The translations under genes and the position numbers were made by a program. A stretch of DNA of 64,000 nt, taken from Dendrophyllia cribrosa. Taxonomy: Eukaryota; Cnidaria; Anthozoa; Scleractinia; Dendrophylliidae. Location of the stretch: the NCBI GenBank assembly GCA_024195265.1, contig JAJLRJ010000008.1, positions 23,720,958 through 23,784,957 of the forward strand, given 5' to 3'. This document shows, piece by piece, positions 1 through 13,700 of the stretch (within the stretch, counting starts at the first letter, position 1; each line of letters begins with the position of its first letter). Under the pieces are notes generated by a model, which was not told where the DNA came from, did not search any database, and saw only the letters and a program-made list of their open reading frames with translations.

Positions 1-700
1 AGCATAGAAAAGTCATTTCTTCGGTTCTATAAGGCACAAAGAAGTGATTGAAATGGAAAAATACAAAAGCGTTTCTATGATGCGCCGATTAATATCGACA
101 TATTCCTTTGCAAGCAAAAACATTTATAAAGTTCTGCTTGTTTACTTTTTTCAGGCGCTAATTTGCATCAGGTGTCAATTTGTACCTGCACGGCAAGCAT
201 GACAAAATTACAGCTTCGGTTTTAGGAGGCGCAAAGAAATGATTTAAACGGCAAAGTACTGTCTTCTTAAGCGAAATGTTTTCTCAAAGTTTCTATGATG
301 CGCCGATTAATATTGACATATTTCTTTGCAAGCGAAAATTCCTAAAGTTCTGCTGTTATATGTTAGCGTTCGCCAATTTGCATTGGGTGTCACTTTGTCC
401 CGACACGGCCAATCGTGAAAAGTGATATTTCCAGTTCCATATGGCGCAAGAACTGATTCGAACGGCGAAATACTGTATTTCTAAAGGCAAAATGTTTTCT
501 GAAAGTTCTGTATTGAGCTATTTCTTTACAAGCAAAAATTTACAAAGTTCTGTTCTTATTTAAATTACTAAACCAGCGCCAATTTGCATCAGGGGTTAAG
601 CTTAATTTGTCCCGTCACAACAAACACGAAAAAGTGATTACTCCGGTTCTATTACGCGCAAAGAAGTGATTTAAACGGTAAAATACTGTGTTGTTTTTTG
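1..700. repeat. Imperfect ~215-bp tandem repeat at window start
   Basis: A unit containing GATGCGCCGATTAATAT followed by TTTGCAAGC and AAAGTTCTG recurs near 79, 297 and (degenerate) 510. The period is about 210-220 bp. Each unit also carries an AATTTGCAT...GTCA block. No open frame persists across the units. The left edge of the array lies outside the window. Confidence 0.7.
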
Positions 701-737
701 CAAGTGGTAGCTTTGTTTGAAGCAAGTGCCGCGAGCG

Positions 738-904
738 TATATGTTGTGGTTTAAATTTTTCTTTGGTTTGAAAATTTTCAAACCAGTTTAAATTTTGTTT
801 TCCTTTGTCTTAGATTATGATAATGAATCGAGGACAAAGGAAAATAAAAATTAAACTGGTTTGAAAATTTTTAAACCAAGGAAAAATTTGAACCACAACA
901 TATA
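738..904. mobile_element. Foldback/MITE with ~70-bp inverted arms
   Basis: The arm starting TATATGTTGTGGTTTAAATT at 738 is repeated in reverse complement ending at 904, with a short AT-rich loop around 800-830. It is AT-rich, non-coding and has a typical MITE shape. No target duplication was identified. Confidence 0.7.
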
Positions 905-1510
905 CAACAGGTTTGTTTTTAGTAAACCCGCGCCAGCACCCGCACTCAGTCTTCAATTCCATAGCGTTATAGGCTCGATTTTCAGCCGTTTTTCGTAAAA
1001 CCGGACCTGAGTGAGCATGAGGTAAGAAAATAAGTTTACATTTATTTATATCTCGGTTTAAGGAGTCGAGTGCGATGAAAATATTTAGCGGTTTCCGGTA
1101 AATAATTAGGCCCGTATTATTTATTTACTAGCACCGGTACCGTCACAAAACAGTTTTCATCCGCGAAAGGACCGATAAAGAATCAAGAGCAACATGATCT
1201 TTTACTAAATTCATCTCAAAGCTACCTGTCAGGCCATTCAAAATAACAATGAAATACCAACAATAGGAAATCAATGATCTAGCTCATACATACTAATGAG
1301 CTTTCTGAATGCGCGCATTTCGTGTGCGCCGTAATTCGCAGACGCATGTGCGTGCATTTATTCCACGCGTTATGCGCGAACATTTTGGTTCGCTTATCTC
1401 TCAGCTGCACTGTACATGGTGTTCTGATAAGCAAATCAAAAAAGTTTTTCAAAATTGCTTTTTCTTCTCTGTATTTTGGTGTGTGTTGCTACAATCATCG
1501 ACAACACACC
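905..1510. other. No gene seen
   Basis: Intergenic or intronic sequence without a convincing exon, RNA gene or repeat structure. Short open frames at 1309-1629 show no recognisable domain. Confidence 0.5.
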
Positions 1511-1654
1511 TTAACCCTTTCACGTGGCCACAGGCAACTTTAGTCACCCATAAGTGGCCAAACGTGACTATAGTCGCCATACGCTATTTGGGAAATAAAA
1601 TATTTGGCCAAAGATTGAATGAAATTTGAGAAAACTTGGCTGCGAAAGGGTTAA
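1511..1654. mobile_element. 144-bp MITE with TTAA ends
   Basis: Begins TTAACCCTTTC and ends with its complement GAAAGGGTTAA. The TTAA at both ends fits the TTAA duplication made by piggyBac and Kolobok elements. Only about 11 bp of inverted repeat are clear, so the class is tentative. Confidence 0.5.
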
Positions 1655-2106
1655 TAGAACCCTTCCTCAAGGCACACCAAAATAAAATATGGAGGAACTG
1701 AGAAAATGCAAAACTGGCATTCCTGTATATATACATGTAAGTATTGACATAACAGCTGACTATACCCAGTTTTTTTTCTTTTGCGGTATTGTACCCCACC
1801 CACCAGACGTGAAATTTCATATTTTTAGACAGCCAAAACATGGAGACGAAAAATCAATATCGAAAAACTTTTTTTTGATTTTCTTATCAGAACATCATGT
1901 AGATTTGATCAAGCAAATAGAAAATCTGTCATATACACTTTAACGTGAAGCTTTTAGTTTATCAGATTGAATGCATCCAATTTTTGTTAGCCCAGCACCT
2001 GGCAGGTTAAATGGATGGGGAAATCCCTACTTACATGTATTGCATGACACCCCTTCACAACTTAAACTGTATTCGCATTCAAACTTCATACGAAACATTT
2101 TCAATT
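1655..2106. other. No gene seen
   Basis: AT-rich sequence with two short opposing open frames (1584-1943) that have no recognisable domain. It abuts the family R copy that starts near 2108. Confidence 0.5.
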
Positions 2107-2107
2107 A

Positions 2108-4580
2108 AACAAGAGGCTACACTTAGCCTATACTCATGCGCATGAGACTCTAAGACGCGTTGATTGAAGTTACCAATTTTTCTGTGCTCGCTTTTAATAT
2201 TTAATTTATTGATTCCGATCAAATCCACCGCCTCGTCTATTACTTTCCAAGCCGTGAATTATTTCTGTTGCATTTGAAAAGACTACTTAAAAAATAGGCA
2301 GTCGAGGACATGCTGTAAAAAGAAAATTGATAATCAATATAAAGACTTAGTTTTCCTGTGTTACTAAATCGAATGCAACCGGTGTAAAATGGGTTAATTC
2401 CAGAAAAAATCCCCCCCCCCCCCCCGACGGATACAATATTTTTTTACCCCTCCCCCGCCCGGATTTCCTGGCCAGGCCGACCAACCCTCGCACCTTGATT
2501 TTTAACCCAGATACCTCCTCCTGCCCGGATTGCCATTAACTTTTTGTAGGCCCTAAATAAACAGGAAATCGCATTCAGGAGATCCGTGATTTTTTTAAAG
2601 TTTTCAAATCTTTGGTGAGAATTGCTATGAATGACATGAATTGGTCAAACATTTTGTAAATAAACGTTGCGTGACGCATTCACTAAAATCTTTCCGTGAT
2701 TTTAAGACCAAATCGAAATGAAATGTTTTCATAACTTAAAGCTGGTTCTTTAAAAAAGTGCTTTGATTTTGCCATCTATAATAAGTTTTTTCCAGGCTTC
2801 ACAGTTTCTTCAGTGTTGTCGCAAATACACAATTTTGCTTTATGCAAATTTTATGTCAAAGGTAATTTGATAGCAAGCTGTTTTTAGACTTTTTATATGA
2901 CCACCGAATCCAAAATATATTTTCTATAAAAGGTCGAAACTTTTGAATGAAACTCATATTTCCTTGAACAAAAATGTATTTTCCTTTGATTAAAAGAGTC
3001 AAACACCTTTCAGAATTCAGTGATTTTCTGCTTCTGGAAGTCTTGGCGATTTATTGTATCCTAATTACTGCGAGAAACCGGCTAGCGTCTGCGAAAATAT
3101 AATAAACATCACAAAATAATTCAATTCAGCAACCTATTTTTATTATGCTTTCTAAAATCGCCGACTTTTCCTGTGTAATAGATAAGAATGTGAATCTTAT
3201 CCGGAAAAATGATTCGCATAATGCTTTCGCTAATAAAAAAAAAACAGTTCTGAATGGTCAAAGGTACAGAAATGAAATGCTGGCGGCGTTTGAATCATGA
3301 GTTCAGATAGCTCATGGTCTGCAAACAAACACTTCGATTCACAGCTCGATTTTTCACTAAAACCTTTTTCCAAACCACGAAAACACCTAAAATAATCTTT
3401 GAAAACAATACTTGGCCACATTTGGTGAAAGCTGTGCTTGGTAAAGCAGTAAAAAGAACGAGAAAGCTCCGTTTACCTTTCCCACGGATCCAAAGCGCGC
3501 ACGTACAAACAGAACTGCCTTGACAATCGAGTCGTCTTATTCGAAGCTATCAGAACTGTCTCATCGTACAGCAATCGGGTGAACTCGGCACAACTTCGCG
3601 CTTCGGAAAATCGAACTCACTTACACAGGTGACAACATAGTGGTTACTAGTAACCTAGTAACCACAAAAAGCAATAAAGTCAGTAAAAATCTACATTAAT
3701 ACGACACGCATTCCCCAGTCCATAATCCACAGAAGTCCAGTCCCGAAGTTCAAATTTTTTATTAAATCTGATGGGCTGAAGTAACGACGCTGTTTTGCCG
3801 TGTGTTTCTATTGTTCTTTCTTGAAAAAAGTCTTGAAATTACTCACCACAGGCAGCGAGGACTGCTCCGATACAGACATTGCAAAGAATCGGCAGTAAAA
3901 CGGAAAAAAAATTGACAATATGCTTATCAGTGCGAGAGATCGATGTTTGGCATTTTTGCCTCGGAAGAAGTCTGATTAAAAATAGCTCTTAGTTTTATAA
4001 GAATCGCGACAAATTCGGCCTCAAGTTGTATGCTGTGTATAAAAGCAACGTTCACTTCTATGGGAGAAATACAGGACTGACTTATACACCAATAAGACCA
4101 AATGACGGAAAATGTTTGTCATGCACATGCGTATCAAGCATTTGTCTTATATTTCAATGTACCATAAGAAAAGAAGCAATTTATATTTAAATAATTTAAA
4201 CAAGATAAGAAGCCGTCCGACATGGAGAAAAGTTACTTCTTTCATTCAGTCATCGTACCTGCAATCGGTTTTATAAATGAAGGCTGTACCACAATGAAGC
4301 CAGTCATTCTTGTGAAAATAGTATATACCTGACGTGAACATCACTAATGTGTGTAGGGTTGTAGGAGACGCTGACGTGGCACTTCAATAACGATGTTTTG
4401 CTGGAAGTGAGAGTAGCCGGAAGTCACTCAACCGGAAGTGTAAAAAGCAAAGCTGTGAACCGGAAATGCACAATTTAAAATATGCGTGAATAAATTTGCA
4501 TGCAAAATCGTGACACAAAAAAAAATAATAAAAAGAAAAACGAAGCCCATTTTATAACTCATGCCGCTATGCGCATGAGT
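2108..4580 (-). mobile_element. Family R transposon-like unit, copy 1 (inverted relative to copy 2)
   Basis: About 2.47 kb that matches 24964-27421 in reverse complement along nearly its whole length. One end carries AGGCTACACTTAGCCTATAC then ACTCATGCGCATGAG. The other end finishes TATGCGCATGAGT. A C15 tract at 2411-2425 corresponds to a G29 tract in copy 2. The only shared open frame is a ~62-codon one (3230-3421, minus strand) that differs at only a few residues from its partner at 26116-26304. No transposase was recognised, so it is probably non-autonomous. Two longer relatives lie at 19308-24001 and 40352-43826. Confidence 0.8.
2411..2425. repeat. Poly-C tract (15 C)
   Basis: Homopolymer inside family R copy 1. 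The same site is 29 G long in the inverted copy at 27088-27116. Confidence 0.95.
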
Positions 4581-4752
4581 AAAAAACTTTTATTTGTTAA
4601 GGAAAAGATCTTTTGAAAATGGTATACAATTTTGCTCTTCTACCAAAAGTGTACTTGTTCAAAATGATACAAAAAAAAGAAAGGGGAATTGTTTCTATGA
4701 AGCACTTATGAAAGGAAGAACTTCAACTATGTTTTTCTTTCCTTGGTTATAG

Positions 4753-7700
4753 TCTTTCTGGTGGTTCCTTGCCCTCCGTGGCATAGTTGGAATAGGAGAG
4801 GCCAGTTACTCTACCATAGCACCAACCCTTATTGCTGACCTGTTCAAAGGAGACATGAGGACTAGGATGTTATCGGTCTTTTATTTTGCCATTCCTGTTG
4901 GAAGGTATGTACTGTAATCAGGAAGTGATTGTCAGCAGGTGTTAGAAGTTAATCAATTAATAATATTTATCTGTATTAACACAGTTGATATATAAATGTC
5001 TATTAATAGTCTAAATTTGCAATATTACATCTTCACCCCTAAACATCACGTCACCCTCAGATTTCAGGATTTACTGCATCTAGTTTGAGATATTGTCTAA
5101 GTAGTATACACTGTAAGCAGCTTTGGTAGAGAGCGAAGAAAACAGGTACTTGAAAAACTGCGATGAGGGTGGATAGTGGGGTAAAAGATATAAAAATTTT
5201 GCAAAGATGGCAAAGTAGTGTTAAGAAAATAATATTAAAGATTTACAGACAAACTGTAAATTGCAGTTAATAGAGCGTGACGCACTAGAGTCTCCTTTGG
5301 GGTTGTGTGTTGCGTGACTAACTCGCACTTTACGTACCAGGCATGAATGTACTTTTCCATCATGTCTTTGTCATCTCATAAAGTTAAGTAAGTACAAAGT
5401 CTCTTCTCCAGCCATGTTGCAATCCAGTGTGGTACATTTGTAAGACTCAATTTGTATGGCTAACATCCTTAAATAACCCCATTCTTGCCTCGTGAATGCC
5501 CCGTGAGTTCCTATGATGCTACATGTACATGTATGGTTCGTTATTTGCCATTGGGCTAGTTTTAGACATGTGTCTAGCTATAAAAGGTCTATTTTAAGTT
5601 CAAAACCGCATTCGCTAGCTGTCTTGCTTACTGTAAGGTATTCCTTAAGTTCGTAAATTTGTAATTCCCACCCTCCCTCCCTTTGGAGGCATCTCTGTGG
5701 TCATTTAAATAAATCTGGGGTCACCTCTCGAGTTCGCTTTCGGGTAAGTCGTGCAGCGACTTCACCAAGCTTTGTTTTTTCTAGTCTTTTTAGTTGCGCT
5801 ACATTGTAGTTTTAAGCTCGGTTATATGCCATATTCTTGTATGATCCAGCACATGCTGGCCATGTCGGCTCGTAGTGCTTGAAAGATAATTGACATGAGC
5901 AACATATCTGCCTACACTCATTCCATTATGTAGCACGATGCTGGCCGGAGATTTCAGCTCGTAGTGCCGTGGAGAGTTACGTGTAGACTTTAAGGTCATG
6001 TGAGGTTTTTGACCTACTGGTCCAATCCGGCACGGGTATTTGCTGAGGAGATAGGTGGGGCTTTTTAGTCACGCAATGGAAGTCATATGTCACGCCGATT
6101 GCGGAGCGGTGTCCTCCCCCCCCCCCCCCCCCCCCCCTTAATGCCAATACTTTGTTTTGTTATTGCGTCAGTATCTTAATTAAATATAGCTATAGGATCT
6201 GCGATGTTAACACAAATTTTGGGATAAATCCACCAGTCGCAGAACAAGTTTGAGATAATCTTGTCCCAGCTACCAGAAGAACTATTGGCATGTCTGGAAG
6301 TTGAGCATTGTTGTGACTAAGACATGGGAGTTTCTGAAGTTAGCAGCAGATATTCCCATATGCTGAAACAATATTCCAGTAGTACTTGCAGCTATGGCTC
6401 AAGCACATCACGAGTATACAGAAACTAGTCTTTAATCAATACACCACATCAAGACCTTTTCCCTGTGTGGGGAATAGGGCAGATAACATTTGATATGTAT
6501 TTTATCAAGTGAATATTTATTATTTTGATGTAACATTTTGGATTGTGAGTATGAACCAAAACATGTTATTACATTCTTCTGAATGTGTGCTAGGAAAAAC
6601 ACTTTCAAAAGTTAGACTTGGGAGAAGATGATGATACTCATCAGTTTTAATTTTTTCTTGCCTAAAGACTTGAAAAAAAAAATCCCCAGCCGTGTTACAT
6701 AACTATTCACTGAATACCGGTAACCTACATGTATAGTTCGCCGCGAAGCAAGGTTTATAAATTTGTTGTGCATGGATCGCTTTAGGGCGGTGGATTCTCA
6801 AGTTGACTTTATATATGTATATTGGGTTGGTGTCCTGCAGTTGCCGAGCAACAAAACCATTAGTTTAGTAGGTTACTATTTCATGTAAGCCTATAGGAGC
6901 ATGGTAGTAGGTTACTACTTCATGTAAGCCTATAGGGGCATGGTAAACAAAGATGGTGGACGGTAAACGGTACGCAAACCATCAAAAGGACCTTCTACCA
7001 ATGTTTTTGGATCAAAGAAGACAACGTGGAATGGCAAAAAGCCGCATACGCAAATCAAGAGGCCACTAAAGTTTTGACCTGGGGTGCACCCTTCCCTGGG
7101 CGAAGGTTCTGCAGGACACATATTTCTAGTATTGATAATTATTATCTTATGACTGTCAGCTTCATATGAATATATGACATGAACCTCAGCTTAACCATTC
7201 CCAAGTCTGTGCTCTAAGAGTTATCATAGGGAGCCCAAAGAGAGTCCAACTGTAAAATGTATGGTGCCCAGCAGTTTAGCTGTGTGCAATACTCAGTTTT
7301 TCTTGTTGCCCTAAGACAAAAGTTAGTCACCTACCGCATCCGGGCACTGCAAGAGCCCTGCCCCGCATTCCTGCTACATGACAGTGCAATATTAACAGAT
7401 GAGCCCTGCCCCATATTCACAGATAAGCCCTGCCCTGCCCCGCATTCCTGCTATGCAGGGTTCTCCCTAAATTTCAGTTGTTAAGCAGTAAAGGGAAAAC
7501 TGTGTACCGGAGGCACACTTTCCTAGGGGGTTCCGGGGGCATGCTCGCCCGAAAAATTTTTAAGAGCTAGGTTCTCTGAAACCCCATTTCCTGCATTTTG
7601 AGACCTATTTTATGCAAATCGACTGATGTGTTATTCTGAGCTTAAATACGTAGCCTAAGAAAAATCATATAAAATAAGAGCGGCGATTTTCGGTGATACC

Positions 7701-10700
7701 TATTGATGTGGCTTACATGAAGATACAATTAAAAGTCAGCGGTCTCATTTCATTCCTGCTTCGAAATCGCAAATCTGTTTATACTTTCAGTGCCTTAAAT
7801 TCTAAACATTTGAGTTCTTGAAGGTTATTATTTTCAAACATCCTGTCAAACAGTTCACCGGAACATATTTTTTAAAATAAAAAAAAACACCTCACGACGA
7901 AGAAATTCACAAACGAAGACTGCTTTGCCGCTACGGTCAATTCGGCAACACAAGTCGAACTTTTTAAGAAATCTACAATTTTCTCCTCGCTTTTAAAGCT
8001 TAAAGGTTTACATAGTAAGCTTAATGTTTAGTTCTTATGGCATTCTTACCTGCTTGGCTTCGTGTCCTCTTGTTGTCCACGGAAAGAAAAGAAAGCATTG
8101 ACTGCTGCCGCTTCATCGTGGAAACTGAGCGGCGACACACGTACGTGTCACATGCAGCTGTACGAAAGGATCGAATTGCGACAGAAAGCCCGCGAAAAAT
8201 TGCTCTTGCTTTGAAAGGTACTGTACCAGCCAGCAATTAAAGAAAGTACTTACAGATAATAGCTGCGTACACTTTTATTTTTCCATCTTTTCATTTATTT
8301 TCTCAGTTACGATCACGACTACATGGGTGGAACAAATTGCGTATTTTTTTTAACAACTTGTTGAATTTTCAAAACCTCCAAGCGGTTACAGGCGGTAATA
8401 AGTGCTGCTTCAAGCGTTAAATTTTACCTGTTACCGCCTGATAAGGAGAACCCTGCTATGTATTCACAGATCTTTAAGATCAGTAAATTACTTAATATCA
8501 AGAAAAGTAACATTTCTTTGTGATTTTTTTTTTCAGTGGACTTGGTTATATAGTTGGGACATCAGTTGCAAAAGCTTTTAACAACAAATGGCAGTGGGGG
8601 CTTCGTGTAAGAGAGATTATAATTATCTTATAACTATGGGCAGTAGAAACTGAAGAGCTCCACTAATTTGTCGTAGATAAATGAGCAAGCAGTATACATG
8701 ACCACTTTACATTGTATTCCCAGCAAGATCAGACATCAGCTCGTATAAAGGTACCTCTGAAACTGCTGTCAGTTCAGGATGAAAATGAATGGTTAACAAT
8801 ATACTGTAATCCTGACCATAAAACACAAGGTCAAATCCTAGAACCTGACAGAAAAAAGGAAGAAAGAAAAGACATTAGGAGAGAGCCTTAAGTATGAAGA
8901 CAAGACTTTCTGGTAACCATGTATTTAAGAACAGATTTCCATTTTCATTCAGATCTTTATAATGTGTTGGTAGCCAGCAATTTTTCCAACTACAGTCAAC
9001 AGACCACATTAATGTTTTCTGCCCAAAATTACAAATCTATAAAGCTTCCTACTGGTAATATCAAACATGGGCCAGAGCATAACCATTCTATGTCAAATTT
9101 TATGCCTTGTTTAGTTTTTCTCGCTCTGGTTTGCCTCATTTTTGGCATGTGACCTACAAATTAACTGCAAAATTTTGTTCAGAATTTTTTATGCTGTTTT
9201 TTTCCGTTGTTTTAGAGAAATAATGCATGTTAAAAAAATAACTCTCCTCTCTGGTCCTCTAGTGCTTTGACTGTACATTCCGAGCGTAGTTCCTTCCAAA
9301 ACTGATGCCATGACAGAACAGATTGGCTGTGAAAATATGTGTACCAACAACCTGGATGACAAAACCATTATTTACGCACGCCTGGCTCGCTTACTCAACA
9401 GCCATTATCAATTGCGAGCTCGGTACGGCAACACATCGTCTGTAGCATGCAAATAAGCCAATATGTTTAAGGGCTGCCCGTTGATGGAAGGACATTGTGA
9501 AGTCCAAATCCTAAAGTCTCTGGCACCTCTCGAAGAACTGAGTCATGTCCTTGCCGTGCCTTGTGTCCAAAGTGCTATTTAGCGCTTGAGGTGAAAATGG
9601 GCGGTGGTGGACAAGACGAGCCAACGGGAAAGTCTGGAATCATTTCGGATTAGAAAAGTGGCTGTGTTGTGATTTGTGGGCCATTTCCCATTCCGTTGTG
9701 CTTCCAGACTTTATTTTCTGTATTTTGTTTGGGTGGAATCTCCCTGTTTGTTTTCGCCTTTGATATCCCAACATGCTTTGGAACTCGTGGTCACGAGGGA
9801 GCTTGAAATACGGCTTAGGGCAGCTCGAAGTGAGTTCTTGTGGCCCAAACTTGGCCATCAGGCCCCGGTTGTTCAAAAGATGGATAGCGCTATCCACCGG
9901 ATAAATCACTATCCAGTGGATAACACAATTGGTTTTGCTAATGCTTATACACTGGATAGTGATTTATCCGGTGGATAGCGCTATCCACCTTTTGAACAAC
10001 CGGGGCCTGAATTGAAAAAGATCAGCATAAAATCAAGAAATTTGGGTAAACTCTGGAATTCATTTTCTCGAGCAGGATTCAATGGGAGACAGGGAGTTAG
10101 TTTATTTTTATTTTTTGCACACATTATTTATCTAAAACGACAGGAAAAAAAAAACCGCATAAAAAAATTCTGAACAATGTTAAATGCAATTAATTTGTAG
10201 GTGTCATAACAAAAATGAGGCAAACTGAGTGCAAAAAAATAAAACAAGGCCTAAAATTTAACATAGAATGGTTATGCTCAGAGTCCTTCAAGAGACGATT
10301 TTCGTACTCTCGGTATTGAACTGGAACTAGCTTGCAATGGAGGCTAATGCGGGGGAATATCATTAAAAATATTTGCTTGTGAAAAGAATCCCCCGCATGA
10401 GCCTCGTCTGCAAGCTAGCTCCAGTTCAATACCGAGAATACGAAAATCGTCTATTACTTTCCATTCACATGTACTTACACTAGACAAGAGGACTCAACCG
10501 TTTTTTCCTACTGCTGCTGTTTTGCTGCATTCTGCTATAAAACACGGGGCTGTTATTTTCTTCTTTTTCCAGGCGACACCTATTCTTGGTGGAGTGTGTG
10601 TCATTCTCTGTATCTTTGTAGTCCATGAGCCAAAGAGAGGTGCAATAGAAAGAGGGGAAAACCCCAACATCGTCTCAGCTTCTAATGTGCACAATACCAG

Positions 10701-13700
10701 TACCTGGTGGGCTGACCTGAAGTACCTAGCTACTGTGTGAGTTTTTGTTGTTAATGTATTAAATCAGGGCATCATAGTACATAATCTGCTCCTACTGTAG
10801 AATTGTAATAATTTTCTTAATGTTTATGACAAGAGCTAGTCAGAGAACAAGAGCGGATATTGTTTCATGTGGCAGAAATTCCCAAATGTTTGTTGTTCTG
10901 TTTTGAGAGGATTAAATCTATTTTTGTGTTGTTACTTTGACTTTTTTATAGGAAGAGCTTTATTTGGTTGGATCTGGGATTCACTTGTGTGTCATTTGTA
11001 ACTGGTGCGTTGGCATTTTGGGCACCAAAATTTTTGCTCTATGCAACCAAAACTCAGGGAATTACAGATGTGACACAATCAGAGTAAGTAAGAATATATC
11101 ATTCAAATAGTTTGTTTGGTCGGTATTGGGAAATATTGGTCAGCTCTGGACTTATGTCCTTACAGACCTTTGCATTGATCAGACATAGTTGGACATCCAC
11201 CATCTTGGACTTCTGAACAATCCAGCAGCATACATGAAAAACTAAAAGAGGGTTTGCAATTTTACATCGCACGGCCTTTTACTTTCAAGAGAAAAGCTAA
11301 GCCATGCATGTATTTGTGCTCATTCACAATATCAGAGCATATTATAATTAATCAGACATTTAAAAAATAATTGGTTGGACAATGTCCAGACCAACTGTTA
11401 TTTACATTGGAGTGTGTGGAGATGCAAACCAGTGCAAAAATCATGCTGGGGTGATATTGCATCTCCTTGCGGAGGCACTTTTCGCACTTCCTTACATGAC
11501 CACTTGCTCCACTATCGCTGAGAAAAATGAGGGAGTTCTGTTTTAACGGTTAAACTTGAGAGTTGGCATCAAGTAGACACAAGAAAATAAGACTTGTGAT
11601 AAGTTATTGTTCCAGTTGAGCGCATAACATTTTGTTATTTCTTTTTCTCTTTTAAGTGTTAGCCTCAAGGTTGGCATCATCACATGCGTTGCTGGAGTAG
11701 TTGGTGTTTGGCTAGGTGCTGAGATAGCTTCAAGGTACAGAATTAGAAATGGAAAAGCAGATGCCATTGTTTGTGCTGTTGCATTACTGGCATCAGCACC
11801 TTTCCTCTATGGCTGTCTTGTGTTAGCATCTAAGGACATCAAAGTTACATATGTGAGTACTGCACTGTTTTATGACAGGTGTTGTTCACCATCACTGACT
11901 TATTGTGAGTTACTAGGAGGTTAAAAACTTTGTGCCAACCCCATGCAAGAAAAAAATAATTGCAAAGGAAACTGAAAGGTCCAACCATTTTGTATTTGCA
12001 GGCCCTTATATTCTTTGGTGAGGTGCTACTGTTTATGAACTGGGCTCCCGTAGGAGATATGGTTATGGTAAGGAAAACACTGTTTTTTCTTCCTTTTTTA
12101 TTTCCTGAATATGCGAAGTGTTGAGCAAGATATAGTATACAGGGACAGATAAAAATTTTCACTTTCTCCTTCCATCGGCAGTAAACTTTTTTCGTTTTAA
12201 ATCTGTTTACACTTTAGGTAATGCTCCATATAAGAACTATTAATAGTAAACTTCATTGTTCTGCGGCATTGGCTCTTTCCCACATAGAATATCTTTGGTT
12301 TCAAGAATAGAGGAGGGGCTGATGGTTCATAATTATATTTCAGTATAAAAATAAAGAAAACCCATTTGCGTCAATGAAATTTTGGGAAATGTTCGTGCTG
12401 AACCAATCAGAATAGCAGAAAGACAATAGCTAATAATTTTGCTTCTTTGATGAAGTACCCCAAATACAATATCTTTTAAAACTTGCATGTTGTGCGATTG
12501 GGTCTCAAATTACTTGAAACGTTTCTTTGCTAATTTGCAGGGCAACTGTATTTTAGGTTTAATATATCTGAATAAAGTTTTTGTTTGTTTGTTGTTGTTG
12601 TTGTTGTTGTTTGAAACCTTAAAAAAATTAGACAAAATGCACCTTGAACCTTAACTTTTTAGCAGTTTTTGAGTCTAGGCCAGTGAGATCACTAGTTGTA
12701 ACAATGAAAAAAGTTGACATTCCATCGTGCGTTGCCGTTCAGCACTATCCTTCTTACATGTATGCGGATCATTACTTAATTCTTTGACTTCAAACTCGGT
12801 ATGGAAAATTGAAACCATTCTGTGGCCTTCGAATAGATTTTGTAGCTTTTAGGGGAAAATGTTGCTTGATCGCTGTCATAGCTCACTTACTCGGCTGTAA
12901 ACCTTTGTTTGTAATTCCCCAGTGTATTTTACCGGAGCCATAATTGCCATCCAGTTGTCTTGTTTCATGCAATGCATATTTATAACATGCTGAGATATTT
13001 TTGTTTAGAGTTATTTACCGCAGTAACGCTGCTAAAAGTCAAGTTAAGGATTATCAAAAGCTTAAAAACTTAATTACAAAACATCAAGAACAACTAAAAT
13101 GAACCTTATGTTGTTTCATATTCATAAGATGGTTCTCAGAGCCCTTTGAGTTATTTTTGTAGTAATAAATAAGAGATCAAGAATGAATTAATAAACATTC
13201 TTCTGTGTGCGATTAACTTTCATACTTTAACTTACTGTAATGTAGTATTCACATTTCCACACTTTATTCTTATGTACACTAACTTTCAAACTGCAAAAAT
13301 TTACATTTGAAAATGACGACATGTAGCCATTGAAACTTCATGTTATCAATTATATTCCTTTTAAAATGTTCTTGCACTTGTAACAAAAAAACTTAGAGCT
13401 GTTGTTGTTTTCAGTATATAATCATTCCTGCACGCCGTTCCACTGCTTCAGCAGCTCAGATTGTTATCTCACACTTGCTGGGTGATGCAGGTAGTCCATG
13501 GCTTGTTGGTGAGGTAAGATGCTTGGCTGTTTATTTGAAATTAACCCTCCTCAACTTCATTGTACAGCCCTTTCTGGATCATTATTAAAGATGAGGTTAT
13601 TTTTTTGTTTGCTTAGATTTCTGATCAAATAAGAGGGTCGGGGAATAGCGACAAAGATCATGCAACAAGCATGGAGTATTCACTTATGATGACAACATTC

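Larger units (their letters stand above)
4905..8536 (+). other. Spinster intron, 3.6 kb
   Basis: Starts GTATGT and ends TTTTTTTTCAG. It holds a poly-C tract at 6116-6137, a ~40-bp tandem duplication around 6868-6945, a small CCCTGCCC-containing tandem at 7366-7447, and the hAT-like element at 7456-8455. No exon was recognised inside. Confidence 0.8.

Noticed and set aside
1..4752. Upstream spinster exons (the NYMDR-type first helix)
   Set aside because: I looked for the conserved first-helix motif and found no match with splice sites. The missing N-terminus is probably upstream of the window.
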